A stretch of DNA of 64,000 bases, taken from CAXBBB01 sp963841855. Lineage in GTDB: Bacteria; Bacteroidota; Rhodothermia; Rhodothermales; BA12. The position numbers and the translations under genes were made by a program. The stretch is from positions 248,001-312,000 of the forward strand of contig CAWJEJ010000004.1 in NCBI GenBank assembly GCA_963841855.1, read 5' to 3'. The notes beneath the pieces are model-generated. The model had not been told where the DNA came from. It did no database searches and was given only the letters and a program-made list of their open reading frames with translations. Shown piece after piece: positions 17,669 to 27,233 of this stretch. The first letter of the stretch is position 1; every line of letters begins with the position of its first letter.

Positions 17669-19361
17669 ATGCGCTTCTCCCTCCTACTCCTCTCCCTGTG
17701 CATTTCGCCGACGCTCTCGGCGCAAATCGTATGGCAAACCGATGTGCTCGGCGAAACGGCCGAAGAACTGCTGCTCGCTCCCGACGGGTCGCTGATCCTG
17801 ATCGGCAACGGGCCTCAGGTCGGCGCGGCCACCAACTACCTCGACCTGTACGTCACCGCGTTCTCTGCGGCGGGTGATAGTTTGTGGCGCTATACGCTTT
17901 CGAGCGAGGGCAACGGCGTCGAATCGCAGGACGCGGCTACGGACGCTGTCGTCGCGCCGGACGGAAGCATCTTGGTGTCCGGCTACCTGAATTACCGCAC
18001 GAGCCAGGCCGTTTTCGCGAAACAAGGCGTCGTGGTCAAGCTGTCGGCGTCGGGCGAGGAAGTGTGGCAGTACGTGTTCGGCGAGGAGGGCAACGTGGAG
18101 GACGTGGCGCTGGCGGCTCGGCTGGCTCCGAACGGCGACGCGCTGGTCTTCGGCACGACCGGCGGGCCGAGAGATGAACTGTTTACGCTGCTCCGCCTCA
18201 ACGGCAGCGACGGCTCACTCGTCTGGCGCACCGACTACGACGCGTCGCCGGACGGTCAGGACCCACAGTACGTCGGCATGGTGCTGACGGACGATGGCAA
18301 GCTGATCGTCCACGCCAGCGTACCCGTCGAGGTGTTCGGCAACAACTCGATCCCGGCGCCCGCCGTCTTCGTGTTCGATCTCGGCGGAAAGCTCGAGGCA
18401 TCGCAGGTGTTCGACGCCGCCCCGGACCGCAAGGGCGAGACCTGGGGCGGCGGCATAGCGACCGACGGCACGTCCCTCTTCGCCACCGGCCAACTCCCTC
18501 CTAAAGCCTTCGGCGAGAAGTCCCCCAGCACGTTCAGCCGGTACGGCACCGACGGCACGCGGTCCATCGACACGGTCATCTTTCCCGACAGCAGTTGGAC
18601 GCTGAATCAAGGCCACACGCTCATGGAGGTCGATGCCCAGCGGGCGAGTATGGATCGCCGGGACGATCGGCGGTTTGTTCGAACCTGGTGAGCGCGTGCT
18701 CATCGTCTACGAAAACGACACCTTTCGGCTGGTCGACCGAGCGCCCATAACGGGACAGGGTATCGCCGATCTCGCCGTCGACGCGGACGGGTTCGTCTGG
18801 CTGGCCTATCACAACCGGAACGGTAGGATAAGCGATCTACGCGTCGAGCAGTTTGCGCCGTCGGGCCAGAAGTTGTGGCAGCACGACCTGCCCGGCGCTC
18901 AGTTCGGCGGCCCGTTCGGAGGAAACCAGCAGTTTTGGAACGGCGGAGCGTCCGAAGTCTCCCTGCTGCCTGCCGGGCAGGAACGCGTGTACGTCGCCTA
19001 CGAGTGGCGGACGAGTGTCCCGACGAACGCGCGACGGATGGGCGTGCTGCTGCTCGACCCAGCCCGGTCAACGTCGACGGAATCCCTCGTCGATCCATCC
19101 AGACTCAGACTCGACGCCCCATTGCCCAACCCGTCGGCGCAGTCGGCCCACGTCTCGCTGACGCTGAACGCACCCGCGCGTGTGACCCTCGCCGCCTACG
19201 ACCTGCTCGGCCGACGCGTGGCCCTGCTCGCCGACGAGATGCTGCCCGCCGGACTGCACGAACGGACGCTCGACACGTCGGCGCTCTCCTCCGGCAGCTA
19301 CGTGCTGCGACTCAGTGATGGCGCGTCGTCCCACACGCAGATGCTCATCGTAGCGCGGTAA
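17669..19361 (+). pseudogene. Exported propeller protein with type IX C-terminal sorting domain, one frameshift
   Basis: A signal peptide (MRFSLLLLSLCISPTLSAQ) starts the first segment, which runs in one frame to about 18630 with repeated propeller blades of the form LLLAPDGSLILIGNGPQ, AVVAPDGSILVSGYL and SDGSLVWRTDYD. The reading then continues one base out of phase (GRVWIAGTIGGLFEPGE) to 19361. The last 80 residues start LDAPLPNPSAQSAHVSLTLN and include VTLAAYDLLGRRVALL and LSSGSYVLRLS, a classic Por secretion (T9SS type A) sorting tail. Removing one G in GTCGATG near 18630 joins the two halves. It is probably an exported surface protein; the frameshift may be real or an error. Confidence 0.72.
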
Positions 19362-19428
19362 GCCTGCGGACGCAACATCGCGCCGGGGCGGTTCGTGAGA
19401 CGATGAACCGACCTCTTCTTCTGCCGCC

Positions 19429-20004
19429 ATGTCCGACGTCATCTACACCTTCCCGATCATCAGTCTGGGCAACCGCATCTCAGTCACCGACGGCGACGGG
19501 AACGCGCTCTATCACGTCAAGCAGAAGCTGTTCAAACTGCGCGAGTCGATCCGCGTAGAGTCGGCAACTGCTGGCCCGTCGTTCCAGATCGACGCCGACC
19601 GGATGCTCGACTTCTCGGCGTCGTACACGATCACGACCGACGGGGGACGCGTGCTCGGCAGTGTGAGGCGCAAGGGGATGCGGTCGCTGTGGAAAGCGCA
19701 CTACGAGATCTACGCCGGGGACATGCTGCTCGCCACGCTGAGCGAGACCAACCCGATGGCCAAAGTCGCCGACGGCCTGTTCGGGCAGATCCCGGTCTTG
19801 GGCATGTTGTCCGGCTACGTGTTCCACCCCGCCTACGCCGCCGTCCGCCCCGATGGCGACGAGATGATGCGTGTCGCCAAGCAGCCCGCGCTTCTCGAAG
19901 GCCGCTTCATCGGCACCGAGCGCGACGACATGGAGCCCGCCGAGCGGACGATGCTCCACATGGGAGTGCTGACGATGCTGCTGATGGAACGGGCGCGCGG
20001 CTGA
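19429..20004 (+). CDS. LURP-one-related (DUF567-like) protein
   Basis: A 191-residue protein without signal peptide that looks like the LURP-one/scramblase-like 12-strand barrel family: YHVKQKLFKLRESIRVES near the N-terminus, alternating strands SASYTITTDGGRVLGSVRRK and WKAHYEIYAGDMLLATLSE, and a hydrophobic C-terminal helix (MLHMGVLTMLLMERA). The biochemical function of bacterial members is unknown. It lies alone between the propeller gene and the glycosylphosphotransferase. The assignment is from pattern memory. Confidence 0.65.
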   Translation: MSDVIYTFPIISLGNRISVTDGDGNALYHVKQKLFKLRESIRVESATAGPSFQIDADRMLDFSASYTITTDGGRVLGSVRRKGMRSLWKAHYEIYAGDMLLATLSETNPMAKVADGLFGQIPVLGMLSGYVFHPAYAAVRPDGDEMMRVAKQPALLEGRFIGTERDDMEPAERTMLHMGVLTMLLMERARG

Positions 20005-20093
20005 GCAGAAGCGAGGACGCTATCTTGCCCACTGCCACCCGAACACCGCGCCGATACCACACCGCTACGCTCCTCTCCCGCTAGCCGACCGCA

Positions 20094-21520
20094 ATGCTCC
20101 AAGAGCAAAGCCGCCTCTTTCAGCGCATTTTCCTGTTCACCGACTTCGCGCTCGTCGCGCTGGCGTGGCTGCTCGCGTACGGAACACGCTTCGTGCTCTT
20201 CCCCTCGCTGGCGGAGTACTTGCCCGGCGTGCCCGCACCTGATGCCGCCCGATGTTTCTGCCGCTGGACGCGTACCTGTGGCTGCTCCCGTGGGCGATGC
20301 TGGCGTCGAGCCTAGTGTTCTGGCTGTCGGGACTCTACGCGCAGGAGCGGGCGATTCGGTTTCTGCGGCTGGCCTACAGCGCGCTCAAAGCCAGCGCGCT
20401 GGCGCTCGTCGGCGTGGCGGCGATGGCGGCATTTTACCGCGAGTTCTCGGTCTCGCGGCTGTTTCTGATGCTGTTCGCCGTCTACCTCGCCCTGTTCCTG
20501 ACCGGCGCGCGGCTCGTGATCTACTACTGGATGCGGCGGATGCGGGCCAAGGGCAAATACCGACGCCGCGTGCTGATCGTCGGCGCCGGAAAGGTCGGTC
20601 ACCATCTGGCGCGGGCGTTTCGGGCGTATCCGTGGATGGGCTTCGAAGTGGTCGGCTTCCTGGACGACGTCAAAACGGACGAGGAGATTTTGGGCACGAC
20701 CGACCAAGCCGCCGCCGTCGTCGACCGGATGGAGGCCGAGGGAAAGCCTGTCCGCTACGTCTACATCGCTCTTCCGCTGCGCGCCGCGACCGTCATCGAA
20801 CGCGTCACGAGCGACATGAGCGAGCGTCTGGCGCACGTCTGCCTCGCCCCCGACCTGCTGGGCTTCACCGCCCTCAACGCCCGCGTCTCGGACATCGACG
20901 GCATGCCGATCATCCACCTGATCGACGAGGTGCCGCTGCGCCTGACGTGGGTCGCCAAGCGGCTGGTCGACATCGGGTTTAGCGCTGCTGTGTTGCTGAT
21001 CGGCTCGCCTTTTCTGCTCGCCATCGCACTGTCCGTCAAGCTGACCTCGCCCGGTCCGGTCTTCTACCGCCAGGAGCGCATCAGCCTCAACGGGCGACGG
21101 TTCGGTATGCTCAAGTTTCGGTCGATGCGGACCGATCAGTCGGGCGATGTGAACCTGCTCACTCAGGCTAACGACCCGCGCGTGACATCGGTCGGCCGCT
21201 TCATCCGCCGGACGAGCCTGGACGAGTTGCCGCAGTTTTGGAACGTGCTCGTGGGCGACATGTCGGTCGTCGGTCCGCGCCCCGAACGCACGTGGGTCGT
21301 CGAGGAGATGCGCTCGCAGATTCCGCGCTACATCCTCAAGCACAAAGTCCCGGCAGGCATCACGGGCTGGGCGCAGATCCACGGCTGGCGCGGCGACACG
21401 AGCCTGGAGAAGCGCATCGAATACGACCTGTGGTACATCCAGCACTGGAGCCTCAAGCTCGACATCAAGATCATGGTGATGACGGTGTGGAAAGGGCTGG
21501 TGGCGCGCAACGCGTATTGA
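20094..21520 (+). pseudogene. Exopolysaccharide polyprenyl glycosylphosphotransferase, one frameshift near 20245
   Basis: Joined, this is a WbaP/CpsE-type initiating sugar transferase of about 475 residues that loads the first sugar phosphate onto undecaprenyl phosphate for exopolysaccharide synthesis. The N-terminal transmembrane segments start in the frame at 20094 (FLFTDFALVALAWLLAYGTR). The frame is lost near 20243-20251, and the rest runs from 20252. It has a Rossmann CoA-binding-like domain (RVLIVGAGKVGHHLARAF) and the catalytic domain with PGPVFYRQER, KFRSMRTD, RRTSLDELPQFWNVL and SVVGPRPERTW. A missing C (GCCGCCCGATG) would restore the frame. All catalytic motifs are intact. If the frameshift is real, translation could restart within the membrane domain. 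Confidence 0.8.
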
Positions 21521-21533
21521 ATCGATCGGCGTG

Positions 21534-22022
21534 TCAGGATGCAGGATTCTGCGCGATGTACCTGCGGATGGGATTCAGCGCCCGTTCGCTGCGGATCACG
21601 TGGTCGTGGAACCGCGGTTGCCACCCAAACGAAGGATCGATGTGCCGTGCGGCGCGGGTGACGGCGGATTTGTACGACCCGACGATGTTGCCCAACGTCG
21701 GCGTGTGTAGCGACGGGGCATGCCCCGTCGCTACTACGGATTCTGCGTCATCCGCACCGATCTCAATCACCGCATGTACGTGGTTCGGCATCACGATACG
21801 CGCGTCCAAAATGGCGCGCGGGAAATGATTGGGAATCGCCATCAGGTATTCGTGCGCAATACACCCCACAGCGCTCAGCCCCACCAGCCCACCCCGAACA
21901 TCGCCAAACAGAAGCCGCCGGTCCGCGCAAATAGTCACGAAATACCAGCCAGGCGACGCATAATCGTACCCTGCCAAACGGCGCGACCGACGATGCGTGA
22001 CAAACCAATCGAAGAGCGACAT
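21534..22022 (-). CDS. REP-associated tyrosine transposase (RAYT, Y1-type HUH nuclease)
   Basis: The 162-residue product matches the Y1/IS200-like RAYT family. It begins with a basic RRSRRLAGYDYASPGWYFVT, continues CADRRLLFGDV, has the HUH-type pair in MPNHVHAVIEIG (His-x-His) and the C-terminal helix with the catalytic Tyr region GNIVGSYKSAVTR, then FHDHVIRSERALNPIRRYI. RAYTs are single-copy domesticated transposases thought to mobilise or maintain REP palindromes. The start is the ATG at 22022, since upstream residues are not family-like. A 28-bp REP palindrome lies inside the coding sequence and a second upstream of the gene. Confidence 0.88.
   Translation of the reverse strand: MSLFDWFVTHRRSRRLAGYDYASPGWYFVTICADRRLLFGDVRGGLVGLSAVGCIAHEYLMAIPNHFPRAILDARIVMPNHVHAVIEIGADDAESVVATGHAPSLHTPTLGNIVGSYKSAVTRAARHIDPSFGWQPRFHDHVIRSERALNPIRRYIAQNPAS
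21707..21734. repeat. REP palindrome inside the RAYT gene
   Basis: A perfect 28-bp palindrome, GTAGCGACGGGGCA followed by its reverse complement. It falls in frame within the RAYT gene and encodes VATGHAPSL between the HUH motif and the C-terminal helix. Near-identical copies lie at 35130 and 44511. Confidence 0.85.
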
Positions 22023-22054
22023 GAGAACGGAGGCAAGTGTCCACACACAGACCC

Positions 22055-22080
22055 GTAGCGGCGTTACATGTAACGTCGCC
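22055..22080. repeat. REP-like palindrome upstream of the RAYT gene
   Basis: GTAGCGGCGTTACATGTAACGTCGCC shares the GTAGCGnCG / CGTCGC outer stem of the other REPs but has a different self-complementary core (GTTACATGTAAC in place of GGGGCATGCCCC). It lies 33 bp upstream of the RAYT start, where REPs commonly flank these genes. Confidence 0.6.
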
Positions 22081-22169
22081 TTCCAACATCGTATCACAGC
22101 ACTTCATTTCTCGCCAAAGACTCAACTGCGCGCCGTCAACCCTTCGCGCGCGGAGAAGTATGCTGCGGT

Positions 22170-24260
22170 ATGATCCAGCTATTCAACGCGTCGCTCGCCT
22201 TTGGTGGGCGCCAGATTCTCGACAACGCCTCGTGGTCGCTCCGCGCGGGCCAGCGCATCGGACTCGTCGGCCCCAACGGCGCCGGTAAGACGACCTGCCT
22301 GCGCGTGCTTATGCAGCGCCAACCGCTCGACGGCGGCACGCTTGACATTCCCGGAGGCACGACGTTGGGCTATCTCGAACAGGACACGCAGGAAGCCGAT
22401 AGGGGCCTGTCGGTCTTGGACGAAGCGATGCGCGCCTTCGATCAGGTGCTGACGCTGCAAAAGCGCGAAGTCGAGCTGACCGACGCGTTGGAAGCCGCAA
22501 CTGACCACACGACGGACGCCTACGACACGCTGCTCCACGACCTGGACCACGTCCACACGCGACTGATCGCGCTCGACGCCCACACCGCCAAGCCGCGCAC
22601 CGAAGCCGTGCTGACCGGCCTGGGCTTCGACCCGGCCGACCTGGACCGTCCGATGAAGACGTTCTCGGGCGGATGGAAAATGCGCGTCGCCCTGGCGCGC
22701 CTGCTGCTCCAGCGCCCCGACTTCCTGCTGCTCGACGAGCCGACGAACCACCTCGACATCGACTCGATCGACTGGCTTGAGACGTACCTCAAAGGCTATC
22801 CCGGCGCCGTCGTCGTGGTCTCGCACGACCGCTACTTTTTGGACCGCATGGTGACGCACACCGTCGAGCTCATCCAGGGCAACGTGACCGAATATGCGGG
22901 CAACTACGCATTCTACCTTGAGGCGCGCAAAGAGCGGCGCGAGTTGCAGAAGTCGGCGTATGACAACCAGCAGAAAATGATCGCCGACACCGAGCGGTTC
23001 ATCGAGCGGTTCAAGGCCAAGGCGAGCAAGGCCAAGCAGGCGCAGAGTAGGGTCAAGCAGCTCGAAAAACTGGAACGCATTACGGCTCCGCCCGAAGAAG
23101 CCGCAACGGTCCACTTTCGCTTTCCCTCGCCTCGCCGGTCGGGGCGCGACGTGCTCAGCCTGGACCGATTCAGCAAGACGTATCAGTCGGCCGAGGGGCC
23201 GGTTGAGGTGTTCAAGAACGCCGATCCCCTGGTGCTCGAACGCGGCGACAAAGTGGCGCTGATCGGGCCCAACGGCGCGGGCAAGTCGACGCTGGCCCGG
23301 ATGCTGCTGGGCAGTGAGCCGTTCGAGGGCAACCGGGCGATGGGCTACAACGTCGACCTGATGTACTTCGCGCAGCACCAGGCCGACACGCTCGACCCCA
23401 GCGACACGATTTTGCAAAGCCTGCAAGCTGTCTCGCGCGGGCACAGCGAAACCGAACTGCGCAGCTTGGCTGGCGCGTTCCTGTTCAAGGGCGACGACGT
23501 GCACAAGCCGGTCCGCGTGCTTTCGGGTGGCGAGAAGAGCCGCGTAGCCCTGGCTCGGACGATGCTCTCGCCTGCCAACCTGCTCATCCTCGACGAGCCG
23601 ACGAACCACCTCGACATGGCGTCGATCGCGGTCCTGGTCGAGGCGCTGCAGCAGTATCAGGGCACGTTCCTCGTCGTCTCGCACGACCGTCACTTTCTGG
23701 ACCAGCTGGCGCAGCAGGTGTGGCGCGTCGAGAACGGCAAGGTGCAAACGTTTGGCGGCACGTACGCCGAGTACCGCTGGGCGATGGAGCACGGCACGAC
23801 CGGCAAGGTCCAAGGCCCGTCGACGGCGACTGATCCGTCGAGCGCGTCGACCAACGGCGCATCAAAAGCCTCCGCGCCAAAGCTCAAAGAGGACAAAGGA
23901 GGCCGGGGCGGCGGTCCCAAAACCAAGGAGCAGAAGCGGGCCGAAGCTGCTGCGCGCGCGGCAGGCAAGTCGGGCGGCTCGAACGGCTCGTCGAATGGAA
24001 GCGTCGCCAGGAGCGCTCCCGCACCCGGCACGAACGGCCTGAGCGGCAAGCAACTCGAACGGGCTCACGCCCAAGTCGAGGCCAAAATCTTGGAGAAAGA
24101 GACGGAGAAAGGCTTCTTGGAAACGCGGCTGGCCGCTCCCAACGCCTACGACGACCCGGACGCCGCCGCCAAACTTGCCTCGGACCACGCGGCGATCGTC
24201 GACGAACTCAAAGCGCTTTACGCCAAATGGGAGCAGACGGCCGAGCAACTCGCAGGCTGA
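22170..24260 (+). CDS. ABC-F family ATPase (Uup/YheS-like ribosome-associated)
   Basis: The product has 696 residues with two tandem ABC domains and no membrane segments, the ABC-F layout of translation factors that bind the ribosomal E site. The first domain has Walker A GPNGAGKT (about 34), signature FSGGWKMR (about 164) and Walker B LLLDEPTNHLDI. The inter-domain linker is the basic helical arm rich in Lys/Arg/Gln (about 245-310). The second domain has GPNGAGKS (about 365), LSGGEKSR (about 450) and LILDEPTNHLDM. A low-complexity Ser/Gly/Lys stretch (560-630) precedes a C-terminal coiled coil, as in Uup. The exact subfamily is unresolved. Confidence 0.92.
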   Translation: MIQLFNASLAFGGRQILDNASWSLRAGQRIGLVGPNGAGKTTCLRVLMQRQPLDGGTLDIPGGTTLGYLEQDTQEADRGLSVLDEAMRAFDQVLTLQKREVELTDALEAATDHTTDAYDTLLHDLDHVHTRLIALDAHTAKPRTEAVLTGLGFDPADLDRPMKTFSGGWKMRVALARLLLQRPDFLLLDEPTNHLDIDSIDWLETYLKGYPGAVVVVSHDRYFLDRMVTHTVELIQGNVTEYAGNYAFYLEARKERRELQKSAYDNQQKMIADTERFIERFKAKASKAKQAQSRVKQLEKLERITAPPEEAATVHFRFPSPRRSGRDVLSLDRFSKTYQSAEGPVEVFKNADPLVLERGDKVALIGPNGAGKSTLARMLLGSEPFEGNRAMGYNVDLMYFAQHQADTLDPSDTILQSLQAVSRGHSETELRSLAGAFLFKGDDVHKPVRVLSGGEKSRVALARTMLSPANLLILDEPTNHLDMASIAVLVEALQQYQGTFLVVSHDRHFLDQLAQQVWRVENGKVQTFGGTYAEYRWAMEHGTTGKVQGPSTATDPSSASTNGASKASAPKLKEDKGGRGGGPKTKEQKRAEAAARAAGKSGGSNGSSNGSVARSAPAPGTNGLSGKQLERAHAQVEAKILEKETEKGFLETRLAAPNAYDDPDAAAKLASDHAAIVDELKALYAKWEQTAEQLAG

Positions 24261-24272
24261 CGCCTCCCTCCC

Positions 24273-24305
24273 AAACCTGACAGGTCTCTAAAACCTGCCA
24301 GGTTT
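24273..24305. repeat. AAACCTGACAGG-type palindrome
   Basis: AAACCTGACAGGT pairs with ACCTGCCAGGTTT (one mismatch) across a 7-nt spacer, 12 bp after the ABC-F stop. It is related to the perfect palindrome at 36681-36713, so the two form a small repeat family. It could also act as a 3' hairpin. Confidence 0.6.
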
Positions 24306-24321
24306 CCACTCCACCGCTCGC

Positions 24322-25194
24322 ATGCGCCTCATTTCCGCCCTCGCTCTTCTCCTCGTTGTGGCAGGATGCGCGTCGACGCAGTCCGCGGACGACGCGCGCC
24401 CGTCGCATCTGCCGCTGGCCGAGTGGTTTGCGTCGACGGGGTCCGATGCGCCGCGCCTAGCCGCCCACCGCAGTGGTCCCGCTGCGGGGTATCCCGAAAA
24501 CACGCTGACGACGCTGGAGCGGTCCGTTCGGCTGGGCGTGCTGCTGATCGAAGTCGACGTGCGCGCGTCGGCCGACGATACGCTGCTGCTGATGCACGAC
24601 CGCACGCTCGACCGCACGACGACGGGCAGCGGAAACGTCGCCGATGCGCGCTGGACCGACATCGCGCCTCTGCGCCTGATCGACAACGACGGCGACACGA
24701 CCGACGCCGTCACGCCGACGCTCCGGCAGGCGCTGCGCTGGTCGCGTGACCGCGCGATTCTGCAACTCGACCTGAAGCCCGGCGTCGGCTTCGACGCCGT
24801 CGTGCGCGTCGTGCGAGAGGAGGCGATGGAGCATCAGGTCGTCGCCATCGTCTACGAGCCGGACAGCCTGGGCGCCTATCTGCGCCGCGCTCCCGACATG
24901 GCCTACTCGATCCCCGCCCGGACACCTGACGACGTGCGGGCTACGCTTGCCCAGCCCGGCGCCATCGCCTCACGCATGATCGGCTTCGTCGGCGTCGGCC
25001 CGTCCTATGACGCCCAAGCCGTCGCTCTGCTTCGCCAGTCGGGCATCCGAGCCATCGGCGGCTACTTCGACACTGTCGCCGACCCTGACACCGTCGCCGC
25101 TCGGTTTACGCAGCTGGACATCGTCTCGATCGACGATCTGCCGGGCGGCGTCAATGGGCTGAGACGGGCGCGAGCTGCCGGATCGGTTCGGTAG
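24322..25194 (+). CDS. Glycerophosphodiester phosphodiesterase family lipoprotein
   Basis: A 290-residue lipoprotein (lipobox VAGC, Cys16) with a GDPD TIM barrel. The catalytic motifs are visible: the first His region as RLAAHRSGPAAGYPENTL (Arg-His rather than the usual HRG, so the first motif is AHRSG), EVDVRASADDTLLLMHD with the metal-binding Glu, Asp and the second catalytic His, then DRTTTGSG and LQLDLKPG. It should hydrolyse glycerophosphodiesters at the outer face of a membrane. The inserted Ser in HR-S-G compared with the standard HRG is a small oddity. The C-terminal TIM strands are present. Confidence 0.85.
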   Translation: MRLISALALLLVVAGCASTQSADDARPSHLPLAEWFASTGSDAPRLAAHRSGPAAGYPENTLTTLERSVRLGVLLIEVDVRASADDTLLLMHDRTLDRTTTGSGNVADARWTDIAPLRLIDNDGDTTDAVTPTLRQALRWSRDRAILQLDLKPGVGFDAVVRVVREEAMEHQVVAIVYEPDSLGAYLRRAPDMAYSIPARTPDDVRATLAQPGAIASRMIGFVGVGPSYDAQAVALLRQSGIRAIGGYFDTVADPDTVAARFTQLDIVSIDDLPGGVNGLRRARAAGSVR

Positions 25195-25238
25195 ATGTCG
25201 TCTATGATTCCGCCTTCGCCGCATCGGTTCTCTACGCG

Positions 25239-25958
25239 GTGAACCGGAATGTCTCGACGGCCGACGCGGAGCCGATGCGGTTCTTCGTCTCGAAAGCAAA
25301 CGCCTTCAAGCTCGCCCTCTTGGTGCTAGCCATGATCGGCGCCAGCGTGGCCTGCGGCTGCCTGCCTGGGATAGCGCCAACGATAGTCGGCTGGATCGGT
25401 GTCGCGTTCTTCGGGGCCTGCTTCGTGGTGATCCTGAGTCGGTTTTGGCACCGCGGCGTGGCCGTCGAGATCAGCCTCGATAGCATCAGCGACTTTCGCA
25501 GCGGCCTGAGAGGCTGTCTAAAATCAAAATCTACCTCCTCTCAACCCTCTGAAGTTGTCGTCCCGGACCTGATCCGGGACCCAGGACGCTGAACACACCT
25601 CCCTGCCTGACGCAATTCGGTACTACGAGAGGGTTTCTGGATCCCGACTCGGGGGCCGGGACGACACAGCTAAAATCTTAAACAGCCTCTGAGTATTCCC
25701 TGGTCCCACGTGCGCGGCGTTTGGATCGCCGACGTTGCCGGGACGAGACTCTTGGCGCTCGATGTCGAGACGCCCGAGCGGTTCGCGACGCTCGGCGGAT
25801 GGCGGCAGCGCGTCACCGTTTGGCTGTCCAGACTGAACAGAGCGACCGGGCTGCCTTCTGTTTCGATCTCCTTCCAAGAACTGACGCCGTCGCTCGGCGA
25901 GGCGTGGCTCTACATTGAACGCATCACAGAGCCGAGACCAACGCGCGAGGACGCGTAG
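25239..25958 (+). pseudogene. STM3941-family membrane protein gene split by a small mobile element
   Basis: The 5' part (25239-25509) encodes two transmembrane helices (LALLVLAMIGASVACGCL and IVGWIGVAFFGACFVVIL) followed by VAVEISLDSISDFRSGL. The 3' part (25693-25958) continues SIPWSHVRGVWIADVAGTRL and ends LPSVSISFQELTPSLGEAWL. Together this is the whole layout of the STM3941-type protein: two N-terminal helices, a GI-D-S-IPW strand block and a C-terminal domain. The 183-bp interruption is the 180-bp element plus one 3-bp duplication; deleting it joins the codons exactly in phase. The element brings an in-frame stop at 25590-25592. The family's function is unknown. An alternative start is the ATG at 25275. 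Confidence 0.8.
25510..25689. mobile_element. 180-bp MITE-like element with GAGGCTGT/ACAGCCTC ends and TGA target duplication
   Basis: The left end GAGGCTGTCTAAAATC and right end AAAATCTTAAACAGCCTC form a 16-bp-class imperfect terminal inverted repeat. TGA occurs directly on both sides (25507-25509 and 25690-25692), as expected of a 3-bp target site duplication. The interior has REP-like arms, GTCGTCCCGGACCTGATC and GGGGGCCGGGACGACA, in opposite orientation. It carries no gene and would need a transposase in trans. The 3-bp TNA-type duplication would suit some IS5-group transposases, but this is only a suggestion. Confidence 0.8.
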
Positions 25959-25968
25959 ACGCCGCGGT

Positions 25969-27162
25969 CTAGCGCTCCATGGCCGTCCTAGCGTCGCGGC
26001 GCAGGCCGATCAAGTAGGCGCTGCCACCAGCTTGCGGGTCGTCTTCTCCGGCGAGCAGATAGGTGTCGCCGAGCGCGACGGCAGAGCCGAAGAACGCGCT
26101 GCCCTGATCGGCTACTTGCACCGACTCCCAATCGGCCGACTGAGCGAAGACGTGGACGACGCGGTCGACGTTGGTGGTGCGGCCGATCTGCTCGTCGTAG
26201 GCGACGGCGGCGGCGTGGTAGCGGCCCAGCGTGATCTGGTGTCCGAAGCGTCCGCCCCGGTAGCGCGTCGGAGGCGACAGGCTGGCGATTTGATCGAATG
26301 ACTCGGCGCCGTTCCACGCGAAGATGCGGGCTCGGCCGCGCTCGTCGCGCGCCTCGGGCTCTCCGATGGCGACGCGGTCACCTAGCGCGGCGATCGTCAG
26401 CGTCCGGCCGTCCAGACCGTCGACCGATCCAGCGGTCTGCCATCCCTGTCCGTCGAAGCGGAATGCCACGGCGCGGCCGTCTCGCCCCTTTCTTACGTCG
26501 GGAGCCGTAGCGACGACTAGATCGCCCGACAGCGCCACGTCCGATCCCAGGATGGCTCGGCGGTCGGGCGCGCGCAGCCGGGCTGTGCGGCTCCATCGGC
26601 CCTGATCCGAGCGCTCATAGATGTAGATGGAACCACCGTAGACGCCCTTCTCGCCGTCGCCCGAGGCCGTCACGGCGGCGCGGTTGCCGTCCAGCGCGAC
26701 GGCGAATCCGAACGCGCCCTCTTGCACGCCGCTCATCGGTGCCAGCCGCCCATCATAGCGCCATACGCCCGACGTATCGCGCGCAAAGGCGTAGACCAAG
26801 TTGGTGCGCGCGCCCTCGAAGAAGTCGCCGGACGCGGTGGCGAGTAGCAGGTCGCCGCTCATCGCGATGCGTCTGCCGAAGAACATACCGGCCTTGCAGT
26901 CGGGCGCCGAGAGCGTGTCGGCGGGTAGCCACGCGCCGGTCGAGTCCGCGTCGAACAGGTAGACGGCGCCGCTGCTCGCCCCGCAGGCGTCGTAGGACGG
27001 AGCCCCGACGGCGGCGCGCGCGTCGCTCAGCGCGGCGGACGCGCCGAAGCTGTCGCCGACCAACCCGTCGTGCGGGATCTTGAGCGTTTGGGCGTGGACG
27101 GGTGCCGCTCCGACTGCGATCAGCAGCACGGCGGCGAGAAGGGAGAATCGAGTCGTAATCAC
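25969..27162 (-). CDS. Secreted FG-GAP/integrin-alpha-like beta-propeller protein
   Basis: The product has 397 residues with a signal peptide (1-25, LLIAVGAAPVHAQ). It is built of about seven FG-GAP-like blades, each with a pattern such as DSFGASAALSDARAAVGAP, MFFGRRIAMSGDLLLATAS, GAFGFAVALDGNRAAVTAS and ILGSDVALSGDLVVATAP, alternating with VYLFDAD / VYAFARD strands. Such propellers in this phylum are extracellular, often of unknown ligand. No catalytic motif and no C-terminal sorting tail are seen, although the last residues are short and basic. It is convergent with the disrupted STM3941 gene. Confidence 0.78.
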   Translation of the reverse strand: MITTRFSLLAAVLLIAVGAAPVHAQTLKIPHDGLVGDSFGASAALSDARAAVGAPSYDACGASSGAVYLFDADSTGAWLPADTLSAPDCKAGMFFGRRIAMSGDLLLATASGDFFEGARTNLVYAFARDTSGVWRYDGRLAPMSGVQEGAFGFAVALDGNRAAVTASGDGEKGVYGGSIYIYERSDQGRWSRTARLRAPDRRAILGSDVALSGDLVVATAPDVRKGRDGRAVAFRFDGQGWQTAGSVDGLDGRTLTIAALGDRVAIGEPEARDERGRARIFAWNGAESFDQIASLSPPTRYRGGRFGHQITLGRYHAAAVAYDEQIGRTTNVDRVVHVFAQSADWESVQVADQGSAFFGSAVALGDTYLLAGEDDPQAGGSAYLIGLRRDARTAMER

Positions 27163-27233
27163 CCTCTTACAACGCGCGAAGGCGAGAGCGGATTGCTCGG
27201 CTCAGACTCAAAACCAGCCGATTGCCTCACTCG

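Noticed and set aside
22179..23813. A 544-codon minus-strand open frame inside the ABC-F gene
   Set aside because: Antisense to a clear two-domain ABC-F protein; the amino-acid pattern (very rich in Arg, Ala, Val, His) is that of shadow frames.
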